Below, in pieces: positions 7,470 through 16,058 of a stretch of DNA of 64,000 bases. A program made the position numbers and the translations under genes. The notes beneath the pieces are model-generated. The model searched no databases, was not told the DNA's origin, and worked only from the letters and a program-made list of their open reading frames with translations. The DNA is from CAYMZZ01 sp047600605 (GTDB lineage: Bacteria; Bacteroidota; Bacteroidia; Chitinophagales; Chitinophagaceae): assembly GCA_047600605.1 (NCBI GenBank), contig JASGKK010000001.1, positions 930,001 to 994,000 on the forward strand, in the 5' to 3' direction. Each line of letters begins with the position of its first letter. Position 1 is the stretch's first letter.

Positions 7470-8225
7470 TCAGCTATTCCAGATCTTCCAGCTCTCTTCT
7501 GCCTGAATCACCAGCATATCCATGCCGTTTTTAGTACGGGCGCCGGCAGCCATGCCTTTTTGCAGAAACAGGGTCTGCTCCGGGTTATATACCAGGTCAT
7601 AGAGGTAATGTGCAGGAGTCAGTGCATGATAAGGCAATGGCGGGGCTTCGGTAATATTGGGGTACATGCCCAGCGGTGTTGTATTGATAAGCAACGTATG
7701 GGTTTGCAGCAGTTTCTCCGTCACTTCTTCATAACTGAGCTGATCATACATTTTGCGGCGTGATACCAGTTGATAGGGTATGTGCAGTTGCTGCAGTACA
7801 TAACAAACAGCCTTAGCAGCTCCTCCTGTTCCGAATACCAGCGCCTGCTGATGGGTAGGCAATAATTTTTCCTGCAGGGAATGCTGAAAGCCGATGGCAT
7901 CGGTATTAAAGCCCTGCAACTGTCCCGATGTGATACGGATACAGTTGCAGGCGCCAATAGCTTTTACCAGTGTATTTTGACTATCGAGAAAAGGAATGAC
8001 CTGCTCCTTGTACGGGATCGTCACATTCAATCCGCAGAGTTCCGGATGTGCCGCCAGCAAAGCAGGCAGTTCATCGATAGCTGTCAGCGGAAATAATTCA
8101 TACCGGCAATCGGCGATGCCTTCCTGTTCAAATTTTTCCGAAAAATATTTTTTGGAAAAAGAATGGGATAACGGATAACCGATCAGCCCATACAACCGGC
8201 CGGATCTGACTACCGGATTAGCCAT
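7470..8225 (-). CDS. aroE: Shikimate 5-dehydrogenase
   Basis: This 251-residue protein catalyses NADPH-dependent reduction of 3-dehydroshikimate to shikimate in aromatic amino acid synthesis. Shikimate-binding SHSFS (near 21) and the catalytic NVTIPYKE lysine (about 64-71) are present, followed by NTDAIGF (about 103) and the nucleotide loop GTGGAAKA (about 127). The start chosen (MANPVVRSGRLYGLIGYPLSH) overlaps the end of the ComA-like gene by 8 nt, typical of coupling; a frame extension 16 codons upstream adds non-conserved residues. It is the second gene of a two-gene unit. Confidence 0.95.
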   Translation of the reverse strand: MANPVVRSGRLYGLIGYPLSHSFSKKYFSEKFEQEGIADCRYELFPLTAIDELPALLAAHPELCGLNVTIPYKEQVIPFLDSQNTLVKAIGACNCIRITSGQLQGFNTDAIGFQHSLQEKLLPTHQQALVFGTGGAAKAVCYVLQQLHIPYQLVSRRKMYDQLSYEEVTEKLLQTHTLLINTTPLGMYPNITEAPPLPYHALTPAHYLYDLVYNPEQTLFLQKGMAAGARTKNGMDMLVIQAEESWKIWNS

Positions 8226-8991
8226 TTTGTTTTTTATCGAGATACAGGTTGAAGGTATCGCCCCGCAGGCCAATGCGCATGGCTTCCATGGCTATCACCT
8301 CGGTGGGGGCAATATTGCCCAGGTTCACATTACAGCCCAGCAATTCGATAAAGTAAAGTTGCTGCGCTTTTTGTGGTGCCTCCCAGATGATCTTTTCGCC
8401 GGGTATCTGCGTCAGGATCTCCTGTACCAGGCCTTCACGTACTTCACCCGAACCCCGGTAGATCCCCACATTACCAGCTTCACGAGCTTCGGCGATGACA
8501 TAAGAGGCACCGGCATTCAGTTCAGCACGCATCAGTTCGATCCATTTATACGGAGGAATGATATGAGCTGCATCCTTACTGCCCACCTCGCTGAGTACGA
8601 TGCCATGTTGTGTAAGCTTCTCAATATAGCCACATTTTTCTGCATGAGGGATAGTGATACTGCCATCACTTACTTCCATATAGCTGATGCCATATTCCTT
8701 ACAAACATTCACATAATCATCAAACTGATTGCGGATCAGAAAGGCTTCAAACAGGGTGCCGCCAAAATAAACGGGAAGATCATAAGAGCGGTACAGTTCA
8801 AGTTTTTCGCGAAGGTTGGGAGTGACAAATGAAGTGCCGAAACCTAATTTGATAATATCAATGTGGGGATACGAAACACTGAGGAAATTCTTGGCTTCAT
8901 TCACACTAAGTCCTTTATCCATCACCATTGTGATACCGGAAGTGCGAGGGCGCCTGTTGCGATCCGGCATCTGCGAAAGATTAAAATTCAT
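8218..8991 (-). CDS. Phosphosulfolactate synthase family protein (ComA-like)
   Basis: This 257-residue protein belongs to the ComA family of TIM barrels, which in methanogens add sulfite to phosphoenolpyruvate to give phosphosulfolactate. Family segments are intact: DIIKLGFGTSF, VYFGGTLFEAF, YMEVSDGSITIP, IAEAREAGNVGIY and IIWEAPQK. Bacteroidota and plant (HSA32) homologues exist whose reaction is not established. In this phylum a sulfite-fixing enzyme could feed sulfonate metabolism, including sulfonolipids, but no such genes are next to it. It overlaps and precedes aroE. Confidence 0.85.
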   Translation of the reverse strand: MNFNLSQMPDRNRRPRTSGITMVMDKGLSVNEAKNFLSVSYPHIDIIKLGFGTSFVTPNLREKLELYRSYDLPVYFGGTLFEAFLIRNQFDDYVNVCKEYGISYMEVSDGSITIPHAEKCGYIEKLTQHGIVLSEVGSKDAAHIIPPYKWIELMRAELNAGASYVIAEAREAGNVGIYRGSGEVREGLVQEILTQIPGEKIIWEAPQKAQQLYFIELLGCNVNLGNIAPTEVIAMEAMRIGLRGDTFNLYLDKKQNG

Positions 8992-9096
8992 GCTTTCGGG
9001 GGTTTGTTTTCAAAAAAGAATCTGAGTCGTTTCCTTGGAACCGGCGCAAAAATAATAAAGAATAGCTTTTAAAAGACTGACTCCCATTTATCGGGC

Positions 9097-10521
9097 TTAA
9101 ATCGAGCGCTTACGTTTATAACGCGCTATCAGATCTACCACCTGCTGGTGCTGGAAGCTGGCGGGGTACAGGTCCAGAAAACGGCGCAGCAGGCGTGGTG
9201 CCGTCTGTATGGCCTGCTCGAGCAGCAGGATGCCCTCTTTTGATTTACCCAGCCCCAGCAGGGCTGCGGCTTTATAAAAAAGGAACAACGGTTTCCCCTG
9301 TGTGGATTCCAGCGCCAGCTCTGCCTGCGTCAGGGCCTCATCAATAAACCCTCCTTTGTACAGGCAACGTACCAGCGCTTCCCAACCCGCCACATTGCGC
9401 GGACGGTGTTTTATCACCAGCATCAGCGAAGTCATTGCTTCGCGGTGCTGTCCCAGTTGCATACGGCATTCCCCCATCAGCAGGTTATAGTCCGACTGCA
9501 GCCGATGGATCTTCAATGCCTGCTCCAGTTGCTTTATACAACTCTCCCACTTGCCTTCATTGTAGTAGGTACAGGCAATCTTATAAAACAGTTTGCTGTC
9601 TTCCTGATTCAGGTGAGAAGCCTTTCTGTAATAGAAACGCGCCTGGGCATGATTTTTCAGCCTTTCATAGCAGTGACCGATGGCCTCATAGATCACTGCT
9701 TCGGGTTTGGCCAGCTCGGTTACTTTTTCCAGCACCTCAATGGCTTCTTTATACTTGCGCAACCGGATATAGGCATCGCCCATATTGCGATAGGCATAAT
9801 CAAATTTTTCTTCCACCGTCACGGCATACTGATAGGCATCGATGGCTTTCTCATACAACTTCAGCCCCTGGTAAGCAGCCGCCAGGTTAAACCAGGCCAG
9901 CTCATTATAGGGATGCTCATCTATGATCCACTGATGGAGACGGATACTTTCTTCGTTGCGGCCGGTAAAATCTGTCCAGAAACATATTTTATATAAAGCC
10001 TCTTCATTTGTGGGTTCCTGTTCGAGGATTGCTTTCAGACAGTCAAATACTTTATCAAACTCTTCATAATCGTCGTATACATCAGACAATTCGAAAAGCA
10101 GTTCAATACGCTCCTCTCCTTCAAAATATTCCAGTGCATCGCTCAGCAATGCCACTGCTTTTTCCTGCTGGTCGAGCGCCAGGTAAGCATCTGTACGTAA
10201 GATATAGAGATTGATATCGGTGCTGTCAAACAGCGCAGCCTGATCCAGTATGGCCAGCGCATCTACATAGCGACGGGTAGATAATAAGATGTCTGCCTTA
10301 CGGATAAGCAAGGAGGCAGAATAAGGAAACTGTTCAATCGCCATTTCGGCTGCCTCCATGGCTTTATTCATTTCCTCCTTTTCTTCGAAATACCGGATAA
10401 TTTTCTCAAAGGATTCTTCTTCTATAAAAGAATGACTGCGGCCTTGCCGGAGATCCTCAAACTGTCGGAGCAGCTCTTCAATTGGCTCCCGATCTTCCTG
10501 GTATGGATTGTCTTTCATCAT
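9097..10521 (-). CDS. Tetratricopeptide-repeat protein
   Basis: The 474-residue soluble protein is made almost entirely of TPR units from about residue 45 onward, with roughly ten helix pairs. Examples are LAWFNLAAAYQGLKLYEKAI and YRNMGDAYIRLRKYKEAIEV. There is no signal peptide or enzymatic domain. The N-terminal 40 residues are acidic and helical; the C terminus ends in a basic YKRKRSI. TPR arrays are protein-interaction scaffolds, and the partner is unknown. Met1 and Met2 are adjacent, so the start is uncertain by one codon. It is monocistronic. Confidence 0.85.
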   Translation of the reverse strand: MMKDNPYQEDREPIEELLRQFEDLRQGRSHSFIEEESFEKIIRYFEEKEEMNKAMEAAEMAIEQFPYSASLLIRKADILLSTRRYVDALAILDQAALFDSTDINLYILRTDAYLALDQQEKAVALLSDALEYFEGEERIELLFELSDVYDDYEEFDKVFDCLKAILEQEPTNEEALYKICFWTDFTGRNEESIRLHQWIIDEHPYNELAWFNLAAAYQGLKLYEKAIDAYQYAVTVEEKFDYAYRNMGDAYIRLRKYKEAIEVLEKVTELAKPEAVIYEAIGHCYERLKNHAQARFYYRKASHLNQEDSKLFYKIACTYYNEGKWESCIKQLEQALKIHRLQSDYNLLMGECRMQLGQHREAMTSLMLVIKHRPRNVAGWEALVRCLYKGGFIDEALTQAELALESTQGKPLFLFYKAAALLGLGKSKEGILLLEQAIQTAPRLLRRFLDLYPASFQHQQVVDLIARYKRKRSI

Positions 10522-10770
10522 AATTCCGGACGTTTATAGGGTTGAAAAAAGAAAAGAGCTGAAGGGAGAATTACCCGCAATGTAGGGGTTTAGGTTATTA
10601 TTATCAACAAGTTAGAGTAAAAAAATAATACCCTTTGTACCCTAGTTTTCCCCATCTGTGCAAAAGCCTCCCCATTTTTTTTAGAAATTATGTAACATTT
10701 TTGCACCTGAGGCGTTAAATAAGTTGTAATATTCTGGACAAACGGTAACCCTCATTTACTGAATTATTGT

Positions 10771-10778
10771 TAAATTTG
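10771..10778 (+). promoter_or_regulatory. -7 promoter element (TAAATTTG)
   Basis: An exact TANNTTTG match 7 nt before the proposed TTG start of the next gene, implying a very short leader. No -33 element is obvious. The rest of the 264-nt gap upstream is AT-rich, with no other feature seen. Confidence 0.4.
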
Positions 10779-10785
10779 CGCCAAG

Positions 10786-11163
10786 TTGCAAACTAACTCT
10801 TATATATCACCCCTTAGCGGTAAAAAACTGGCTGCTGTACTGGTCTTCTTCGGACTGAGTGCTTTTGCCTCTTTTGCCACACTGGGCGATGGCAAAACAC
10901 GTAAACTGACTGCCGACAAACCATTACTTTCACGTACTGCCACCCGCACTACTAATTTCTCACTGAAATCAGGTTATAATTTCCGGGGCAGCCAGGTTAT
11001 TCGTACCGATGTGAGCAACAGTATGAAAGTAGTGGACCTTAACACGGTGATTACTTATCAGCAGGGAGGTGCCACTTATGTGATGCCTGTCCGCAAAAAA
11101 GTATCTGTAAACCTGGGCACTCAGAACAAGGTAAGCGGTGCTACTGTTAAGATCAACCTGTAA
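10786..11163 (+). CDS. Small exported hypothetical protein
   Basis: The 125-residue product has an N-terminal basic pair followed by a hydrophobic stretch (KKLAAVLVFFGLSAFASFA), which reads as a signal peptide. The mature part is basic and beta-rich (KSGYNFRGSQVI, VITYQQGGATYVMPVRKKV). No family is recognised. The only start candidate giving the whole signal peptide is TTG; no ATG occurs in the first 80 codons in a useful place. A canonical terminator follows. It is flanked by a TPR gene and a convergent exported protein and is probably monocistronic. Confidence 0.65.
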   Translation: MQTNSYISPLSGKKLAAVLVFFGLSAFASFATLGDGKTRKLTADKPLLSRTATRTTNFSLKSGYNFRGSQVIRTDVSNSMKVVDLNTVITYQQGGATYVMPVRKKVSVNLGTQNKVSGATVKINL

Positions 11164-11199
11164 TCTCTCAATAAAACAATTACTTTCTCCAAATAGTTG

Positions 11200-11227
11200 C
11201 AGCTCCCCTTCCGGGAGCTGTTTTTTT
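11200..11227 (+). terminator. Rho-independent terminator
   Basis: An 8-bp stem (CAGCTCCC/GGGAGCTG) with a 5-nt loop is followed by seven T residues. The T tract touches the last codon of the convergent gene. Confidence 0.88.
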
Positions 11228-11891
11228 ATTGATTGCTGTTACCTTCCAGGCTTTCCTCGTAGGTCATGACCCGGTAACCTGATTTGGGAAGATCAAATTT
11301 GGCAGCCGGTACCAGGTTAAAGTTGATAGAAGAGACGGTATAGGTCACCTTCCGTTTGCCCATGCCAGATTCATACTGCATAGCCAGTCCGGGCAGGTCT
11401 TTATTGAGGTATTGAAAATCCTTGTTAACCGGCACCAGGTCACGTGTAAAATACACGGTAAAAGTGCTGCCATCTGTGAGCGTGCCGATTGCTTTCTGAC
11501 AGTTATATCCTGAAATGGTTTTAAACTCATTTTCGTAGGTAAAAGTCACCCCCTCATACTTCTTATTGGAAGCTTTCCAGTTGTCGGCGGTCAGGTTGAT
11601 CATGTATTTCTTATCGCCATATTCTTTCAGAATAGTGACCTTCCCGGTTTTGCCATCCACGATGGTAGACTGGCTGCCCAGGGAGCTGATCATTTCGGCA
11701 CGGCTGCTGTTTCCTTTCAGGTAGATCACACTTACTGCACCATCCAGCAAATCAGCCGCTTTGGGGGCGGTATTGGCCGTATTGATCTCAATATCATAGG
11801 TGATGGTTGCCTCAGTAAGCCGCTTCTGAGCCAGCAGACCCGCCGGCAGCATACAGGTAATCAGCAATATGAGTAGAAATCTGCTTTTCAT
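11226..11891 (-). CDS. Exported DUF4412/GLPGLI-like protein
   Basis: This 221-residue protein has a clear signal peptide (MKSRFLLILLITCMLPAGLLAQ). The body begins with a TITYDIEI strand and contains the motif KTISGYNCQKAIG near residue 125, then FTVYFTRDLVPVN. This is the pattern of the DUF4412 and GLPGLI periplasmic families common in Bacteroidota, in which a glycine-tyrosine-x-cysteine segment precedes a central strand. These proteins are predicted beta-sheet carriers of unknown ligand. It is monocistronic and convergent with the previous small exported protein. Function unknown. Confidence 0.75.
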   Translation of the reverse strand: MKSRFLLILLITCMLPAGLLAQKRLTEATITYDIEINTANTAPKAADLLDGAVSVIYLKGNSSRAEMISSLGSQSTIVDGKTGKVTILKEYGDKKYMINLTADNWKASNKKYEGVTFTYENEFKTISGYNCQKAIGTLTDGSTFTVYFTRDLVPVNKDFQYLNKDLPGLAMQYESGMGKRKVTYTVSSINFNLVPAAKFDLPKSGYRVMTYEESLEGNSNQ

Positions 11892-11967
11892 TGTTCTTCT
11901 TTTTCAGTTAATGGTATGACGCTCCAAAATAACCAATAAGTTGCGTTTGAGGAAGAACTTTAACAGA

Positions 11968-12002
11968 AGTAATAAGTTCTGAGTTATAGGTTATAAGTAA
12001 TC
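11968..12002. repeat. Word-like intergenic repeat (AAGTTATAGGTTATAAG class)
   Basis: On the minus strand it reads as ACTTATAACC and CAGAACTTATTACT words. It belongs to the same class as 651-718, 12101-12135 and 29771-29805. Confidence 0.45.
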
Positions 12003-12063
12003 CATAGTTGCCCTCAAAACAACCTCTATAACATGGCGTTAGAGACATACTGCTTCAGACAGC

Positions 12064-12095
12064 AAAAGGGGACATAGTAGACTATGTCCCCTTTT
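12064..12095 (-). terminator. Terminator of yidC
   Basis: A 15-bp perfect palindrome (AAAAGGGGACATAGT and its complement, 2-nt centre) lies about 40 nt past the yidC stop. A and T ends on both sides make it potentially bidirectional. Confidence 0.75.
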
Positions 12096-12100
12096 GTATT

Positions 12101-12135
12101 GTACTTAAAACTTATTACTTACAACTTACTACTCA
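12101..12135. repeat. Word-like repeat starting at the yidC stop
   Basis: The words ACTTAAAACTTATTAC and TTACAACTTACTACTCAC run between the terminator and the yidC stop codon, which lies within the last word. Confidence 0.45.
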
Positions 12136-13971
12136 CTTTCTTCCTTTCTGTTGCATTTCCTTCACCTTCTTCTGCTGCTCCTGCATTTGCTCAAGCCGCT
12201 CCTGCCATTTTGATTTCGTTTTTGGCTTCTTTCGGTTTTCCGCTATCTGCGCCAGTATCTTATTGTGGTCAATAATATAATTCTGGATCACAAACTGAAG
12301 AACCAGTGTGACGATATTGGAAACCGTATAATACCAGGTAAGGGCCGAAGGCAGACGGTTAAAGATAAACAGCAGGAATACGGGGAAAATATAAGGCATG
12401 TACTTCAATACCGGGTTATTCTGATCCGGTGACATATTCATACTGTATATAGATATAGCCAGACTGGTCAGTACTGCTGTAAGCGTAAAGATGCTCAGGT
12501 GATTACCCAGCAAAGGAATATTCACGCCAAATTTGATCACATCATCGAATGCAGAAAGATCATTTGCCCACAGGAAGTTGGCTCCCCGCAGATCCACATT
12601 GGAGTTAAAGAAACTATAGAGGGCAAAGAAGATCGGGATCTGCAGCAATGCCGGAATACAACCTCCCAATGGATTTACACCTGCTTCACGAAACAGTTTC
12701 ATCTGTTCCATACTCATGGCCTGCTGATCGCCGCCAAACTTCTCTTTCAATTGCGCTATCTCCGGGCGTAACGCTTTCATTTTGGCACTGCTGAGATAGC
12801 TCTTATAACTGAGCGGAGAGATCAGCAGACGGATAAACAGTGTAAGGAAGGCAATAACCCATCCGTAGTTACCCACAAAGCCTTTGATAAAATCCCATAC
12901 CGGCAATACCACATATTTGTTGAGCGGGCGTACAAACGCATAGATACCCTGCCCCAGGTTGATCAGTTTATCCATATCCTGATCATACTTACGCAACAGG
13001 TGATAATCTGCAGGACCATAGAACAGTTGAAAAGCGGCGCTACCACCTTCCAGTTGCAGTTTCATCGTGTTGGTAAAATCGGCAACGGTTTTCTTTTCAT
13101 TGTCAGGGATGGTCCACTCCATTTTACCGGAGCTGAATTTATTTTTTGCTACCAGGAAGCTGTTGAAGAAACGCTGACGTACACCGATCCAGCTTACAGG
13201 TTTGGAAAACTCCACACTGTTGCGCCGGCCGATAGTATGATAATCAAATTCGCCACCTTCTACATAACCGATCTGGGTGTTTTGTTTTTCAAAATCAAGA
13301 TCAGACTCCTGCTGGGCAGCATGATAATCCCAGGTAAGATTGAGCTGACCCTTGGGCAGCATACGGGAAGGATCAGTAAGCTGCACGCCAAAATCAATCA
13401 TATAATCATTGGGACGAATAGTATAACTGTGTACAATTGCTGCACCTGTGCTGGCCGTATCGCTGGAAAGCAAAGAGAAACGGATAGTCTTGCTGCCATC
13501 TGCGTTGGTGGCAGAATCAATACCGGCAAAAAGCAGGTCGTTTGTCTCCATGGTTTTGCCTTCGGCTGTAAACACCGGATAGCTCAGCTGATCAAAACTG
13601 GAATTGGCCAGCTTTACATGACTGCTATCCAGGTTTTTAAAATGCTTCAGTTCTATCCAGCGGGGTTGTCCGCCTTTGGTACTGAAGGCAACGCGCATCA
13701 GATCGTTTTCCGTAATTACCAGTTTTTCTTCACTGGTAATAGCTGGTGTGAAAGAGCCTGCACGGTTCTGCTTATCGGCCGTGTCGGCCTGAGCAGCCTG
13801 TTGTTTCTGTGCAAGTGTATCTGGTTTGGGGCGGCTCGCATTGGCAATTGAATCCTTGCGGGCTTGCTCCCGCATGTAATTCGCTTTTTCTTTATTATTA
13901 AAATAAAAGAAACCAAAAAACAGAATCGCCAGTAATCCAAAACCTATGACGGTATTCCGATCAAACTTCAT
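12133..13971 (-). CDS. yidC: Membrane protein insertase YidC
   Basis: This 612-residue Oxa1/YidC family insertase places and folds inner-membrane proteins with or without Sec. It has an N-terminal membrane anchor (TVIGFGLLAILFFGFFYF, about 7-24), a large periplasmic beta-sandwich domain (about 60-360), and the conserved C-terminal five-helix core starting at YGWVIAFLTLFIRLLISPLS. The core includes the cytoplasmic hairpin MKALRPEIAQLKEKFGGD. The C terminus is basic, as in ribosome-binding tails. A 20-codon frame extension upstream is non-conserved, so MKFDRNTVIGF is the start. pyrG lies upstream in the same direction, with a terminator between. Confidence 0.97.
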   Translation of the reverse strand: MKFDRNTVIGFGLLAILFFGFFYFNNKEKANYMREQARKDSIANASRPKPDTLAQKQQAAQADTADKQNRAGSFTPAITSEEKLVITENDLMRVAFSTKGGQPRWIELKHFKNLDSSHVKLANSSFDQLSYPVFTAEGKTMETNDLLFAGIDSATNADGSKTIRFSLLSSDTASTGAAIVHSYTIRPNDYMIDFGVQLTDPSRMLPKGQLNLTWDYHAAQQESDLDFEKQNTQIGYVEGGEFDYHTIGRRNSVEFSKPVSWIGVRQRFFNSFLVAKNKFSSGKMEWTIPDNEKKTVADFTNTMKLQLEGGSAAFQLFYGPADYHLLRKYDQDMDKLINLGQGIYAFVRPLNKYVVLPVWDFIKGFVGNYGWVIAFLTLFIRLLISPLSYKSYLSSAKMKALRPEIAQLKEKFGGDQQAMSMEQMKLFREAGVNPLGGCIPALLQIPIFFALYSFFNSNVDLRGANFLWANDLSAFDDVIKFGVNIPLLGNHLSIFTLTAVLTSLAISIYSMNMSPDQNNPVLKYMPYIFPVFLLFIFNRLPSALTWYYTVSNIVTLVLQFVIQNYIIDHNKILAQIAENRKKPKTKSKWQERLEQMQEQQKKVKEMQQKGRK

Positions 13972-13994
13972 CAGGGAGTATTTTTTAAAGACGG

Positions 13995-14002
13995 CAAAGA
14001 TA
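13995..14002 (-). promoter_or_regulatory. yidC -7 promoter element (TATCTTTG)
   Basis: An exact TANNTTTG match on the minus strand, 23 nt before the yidC ATG and just past the pyrG terminator. Confidence 0.5.
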
Positions 14003-14036
14003 GGAGATATTGACCAGTCACCCACCCTCAAACAGC

Positions 14037-14076
14037 AGCAGTCCGGCAGGAAGCAAAACTTTCCTGCCGGACTGCT
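14037..14076 (-). terminator. Terminator of pyrG
   Basis: A 16-bp perfect stem (AGCAGTCCGGCAGGAA) with an 8-nt loop lies 54 nt beyond the pyrG stop. The T run on the minus strand is short. Confidence 0.7.
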
Positions 14077-14130
14077 ATTTGTATCGGTAAAGACCAGATA
14101 ATCAGGTTGCTGAAACCGCTAAAAAAGGTA

Positions 14131-15780
14131 TTAAATCATTTCTCCCTGCAGCAGCGGGCTTTTAGCGTCTGCTTTCTTCTCTGCGTAGGCTTTAGCCGCC
14201 TTAATGAAATGAACAAATACGGGTTGCGGGTTTTCGACAGTACTCTTCAGTTCGGGGTGATACTGTACACCGATAAAGAATGGATGGGTGGGCAGTTCTA
14301 CAATTTCCACCAATCCTGTAGCAGGGTTCTTACCACTTGCCACCATACCGGCCTGCTCAAAGCGTTCGAGGTAGCTGTTATTAAACTCCCAGCGGTGACG
14401 GTGGCGCTCATTGACCAGCGGCTGGTCATAAATAGTGTAGGCCAGTGTGCCGGGTTTGATCTCACAGGGATAAGTACCCAACCGCATGGTGCCTCCTTTG
14501 GCGGTGATCTGTTTTTGCTCTTCCATAAGATCGATCACGGGGTCGGGTGTTTGCGGATCCATCTCGGTGGAATGGGCTGTTTTAAGACCGAGTACGTGAC
14601 GGGCATATTCAATAACGGCCATCTGCATGCCGAGGCAGATCCCAAAGAAAGGCAGGCCTTTTTCACGGGCATAACGCACGGCTTCAATCTTTCCTTCTAC
14701 CCCACGCTGTCCGAAGCCCGGTGCTACCAGCAGGCCATCAAGACCGGCCAGCTTCTCCGCTACATTACTCTCGGTGATGTATTCGCTATGCACATTCTGT
14801 ATCTGCACCTGGCACTCATTCATAGCGCCGGCATGTACAAATGCTTCGAGAATGGATTTATAGGCATCCTGCAGCTCCAGGTATTTACCGATCAGGCCGA
14901 TGGTAACCTTGCTTTTGGGATATTTCAGTTTATCGAGAAACTCTTTCCACTTACCCAGTTCTGGTTCGCGGTACTGAGTAATATTCATTTTTTTCAAACA
15001 GATAAGATCCAGTTTTTCGCGCATCATGGTAAGCGGCACTTCATAAATGGTCGGCGCATCAGCAGCTTCTATCACAGCTTCTGATTTTACATTACAGAAG
15101 AGGGCTATTTTGCGACGGAGCTCAGGGCTGAGCGGACGTTCTGTACGGCATACAATGATATCTGGATGCACTCCTTCCTGGCTCAGCATACGCACACTGT
15201 GCTGTGTAGGTTTGGTCTTTAATTCTTTGGCTGCTTTCAGATAAGGGATAAGAGTAAGATGCACCACCACAGAATCTTCTTCCGGCAGCTCCCATTGCAG
15301 CTGGCGCACGGCTTCTACAAAAGGAAGGCTCTCGATATCGCCCACTGTACCACCTATTTCAGTGATTACGATATCGTATTTATTATCCTGCCCCAGCACC
15401 AGCATGCGGCGTTTGATCTCGTCAGTGATATGAGGTACTACCTGCACGGTTTTACCGAGGTAAGCTCCTTCCCGCTCTTTGTTGATTACAGTCTGATAGA
15501 TACGGCCGGTAGTCACGTTATTGGCCTGAGAGGTATAGATATTCAGGAAGCGCTCATAGTGACCAAGGTCAAGATCGGTTTCTGCACCGTCTTCGGTCAC
15601 ATAACACTCCCCATGCTCATACGGATTAAGTGTACCCGGGTCCACATTGATATAGGGGTCAAACTTCTGAATCGTCACCCGCAGGCCGCGGGCCTGCAGC
15701 AACTTGGCCAGCGAGGCCGCAATAATGCCTTTACCTAACGAAGAAGTAACACCACCCGTAACAAAAATATACTTAGCCAT
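14131..15780 (-). CDS. pyrG: CTP synthase
   Basis: The 549-residue enzyme makes CTP from UTP, ATP and glutamine. The N-terminal synthetase domain (1-270) begins MAKYIFVTGGVTSSLGKGI with the P-loop, and contains FDPYINVDPGTLNPYEHGE. The C-terminal class I glutamine amidotransferase domain (about 300-535) has the nucleophile cysteine in FFGICLGMQ and the catalytic His-Pro-Glu in VQYHPELKST. Length and all motifs are normal. It is flanked downstream by yidC but separated from it by a terminator, so transcription is probably independent. Confidence 0.98.
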   Translation of the reverse strand: MAKYIFVTGGVTSSLGKGIIAASLAKLLQARGLRVTIQKFDPYINVDPGTLNPYEHGECYVTEDGAETDLDLGHYERFLNIYTSQANNVTTGRIYQTVINKEREGAYLGKTVQVVPHITDEIKRRMLVLGQDNKYDIVITEIGGTVGDIESLPFVEAVRQLQWELPEEDSVVVHLTLIPYLKAAKELKTKPTQHSVRMLSQEGVHPDIIVCRTERPLSPELRRKIALFCNVKSEAVIEAADAPTIYEVPLTMMREKLDLICLKKMNITQYREPELGKWKEFLDKLKYPKSKVTIGLIGKYLELQDAYKSILEAFVHAGAMNECQVQIQNVHSEYITESNVAEKLAGLDGLLVAPGFGQRGVEGKIEAVRYAREKGLPFFGICLGMQMAVIEYARHVLGLKTAHSTEMDPQTPDPVIDLMEEQKQITAKGGTMRLGTYPCEIKPGTLAYTIYDQPLVNERHRHRWEFNNSYLERFEQAGMVASGKNPATGLVEIVELPTHPFFIGVQYHPELKSTVENPQPVFVHFIKAAKAYAEKKADAKSPLLQGEMI

Positions 15781-15849
15781 AACTGGTCATTTAATTTTCA
15801 ACAAAAAGAAGGCGCAGGCAAAAACATTTGCTCAAAAAATTGTACCGTT

Positions 15850-15857
15850 CAAAACTA
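15850..15857 (-). promoter_or_regulatory. pyrG -7 promoter candidate (TAGTTTTG)
   Basis: An exact TANNTTTG match on the minus strand, 69 nt before the pyrG ATG. Apart from this the 278-nt gap shows no feature. Confidence 0.35.
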
Positions 15858-16058
15858 GTACCAGTCCGTAAATAAGGTAAGAGAGAAATGCAGCCCACCC
15901 AAAGTGACCATCGGATATTTCAGCCAATCCAACGAATGAGTGAATAGGAGATTTCCGGGAGGTCATGCAAAGCTACATGAAATTTGAATGGCACAAAAAT
16001 CAAGCTGCAGGGATGTGGAAAAAACCGGGTAAATTGGTGAGCAAAATACGTGTAAAAA

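Noticed and set aside
13000..13851. A 283-residue plus-strand open frame
   Set aside because: It is antisense to the periplasmic domain of yidC; no domain, no promoter.
14107..15084. A 325-residue plus-strand open frame
   Set aside because: It is antisense to pyrG, which is complete and well conserved.
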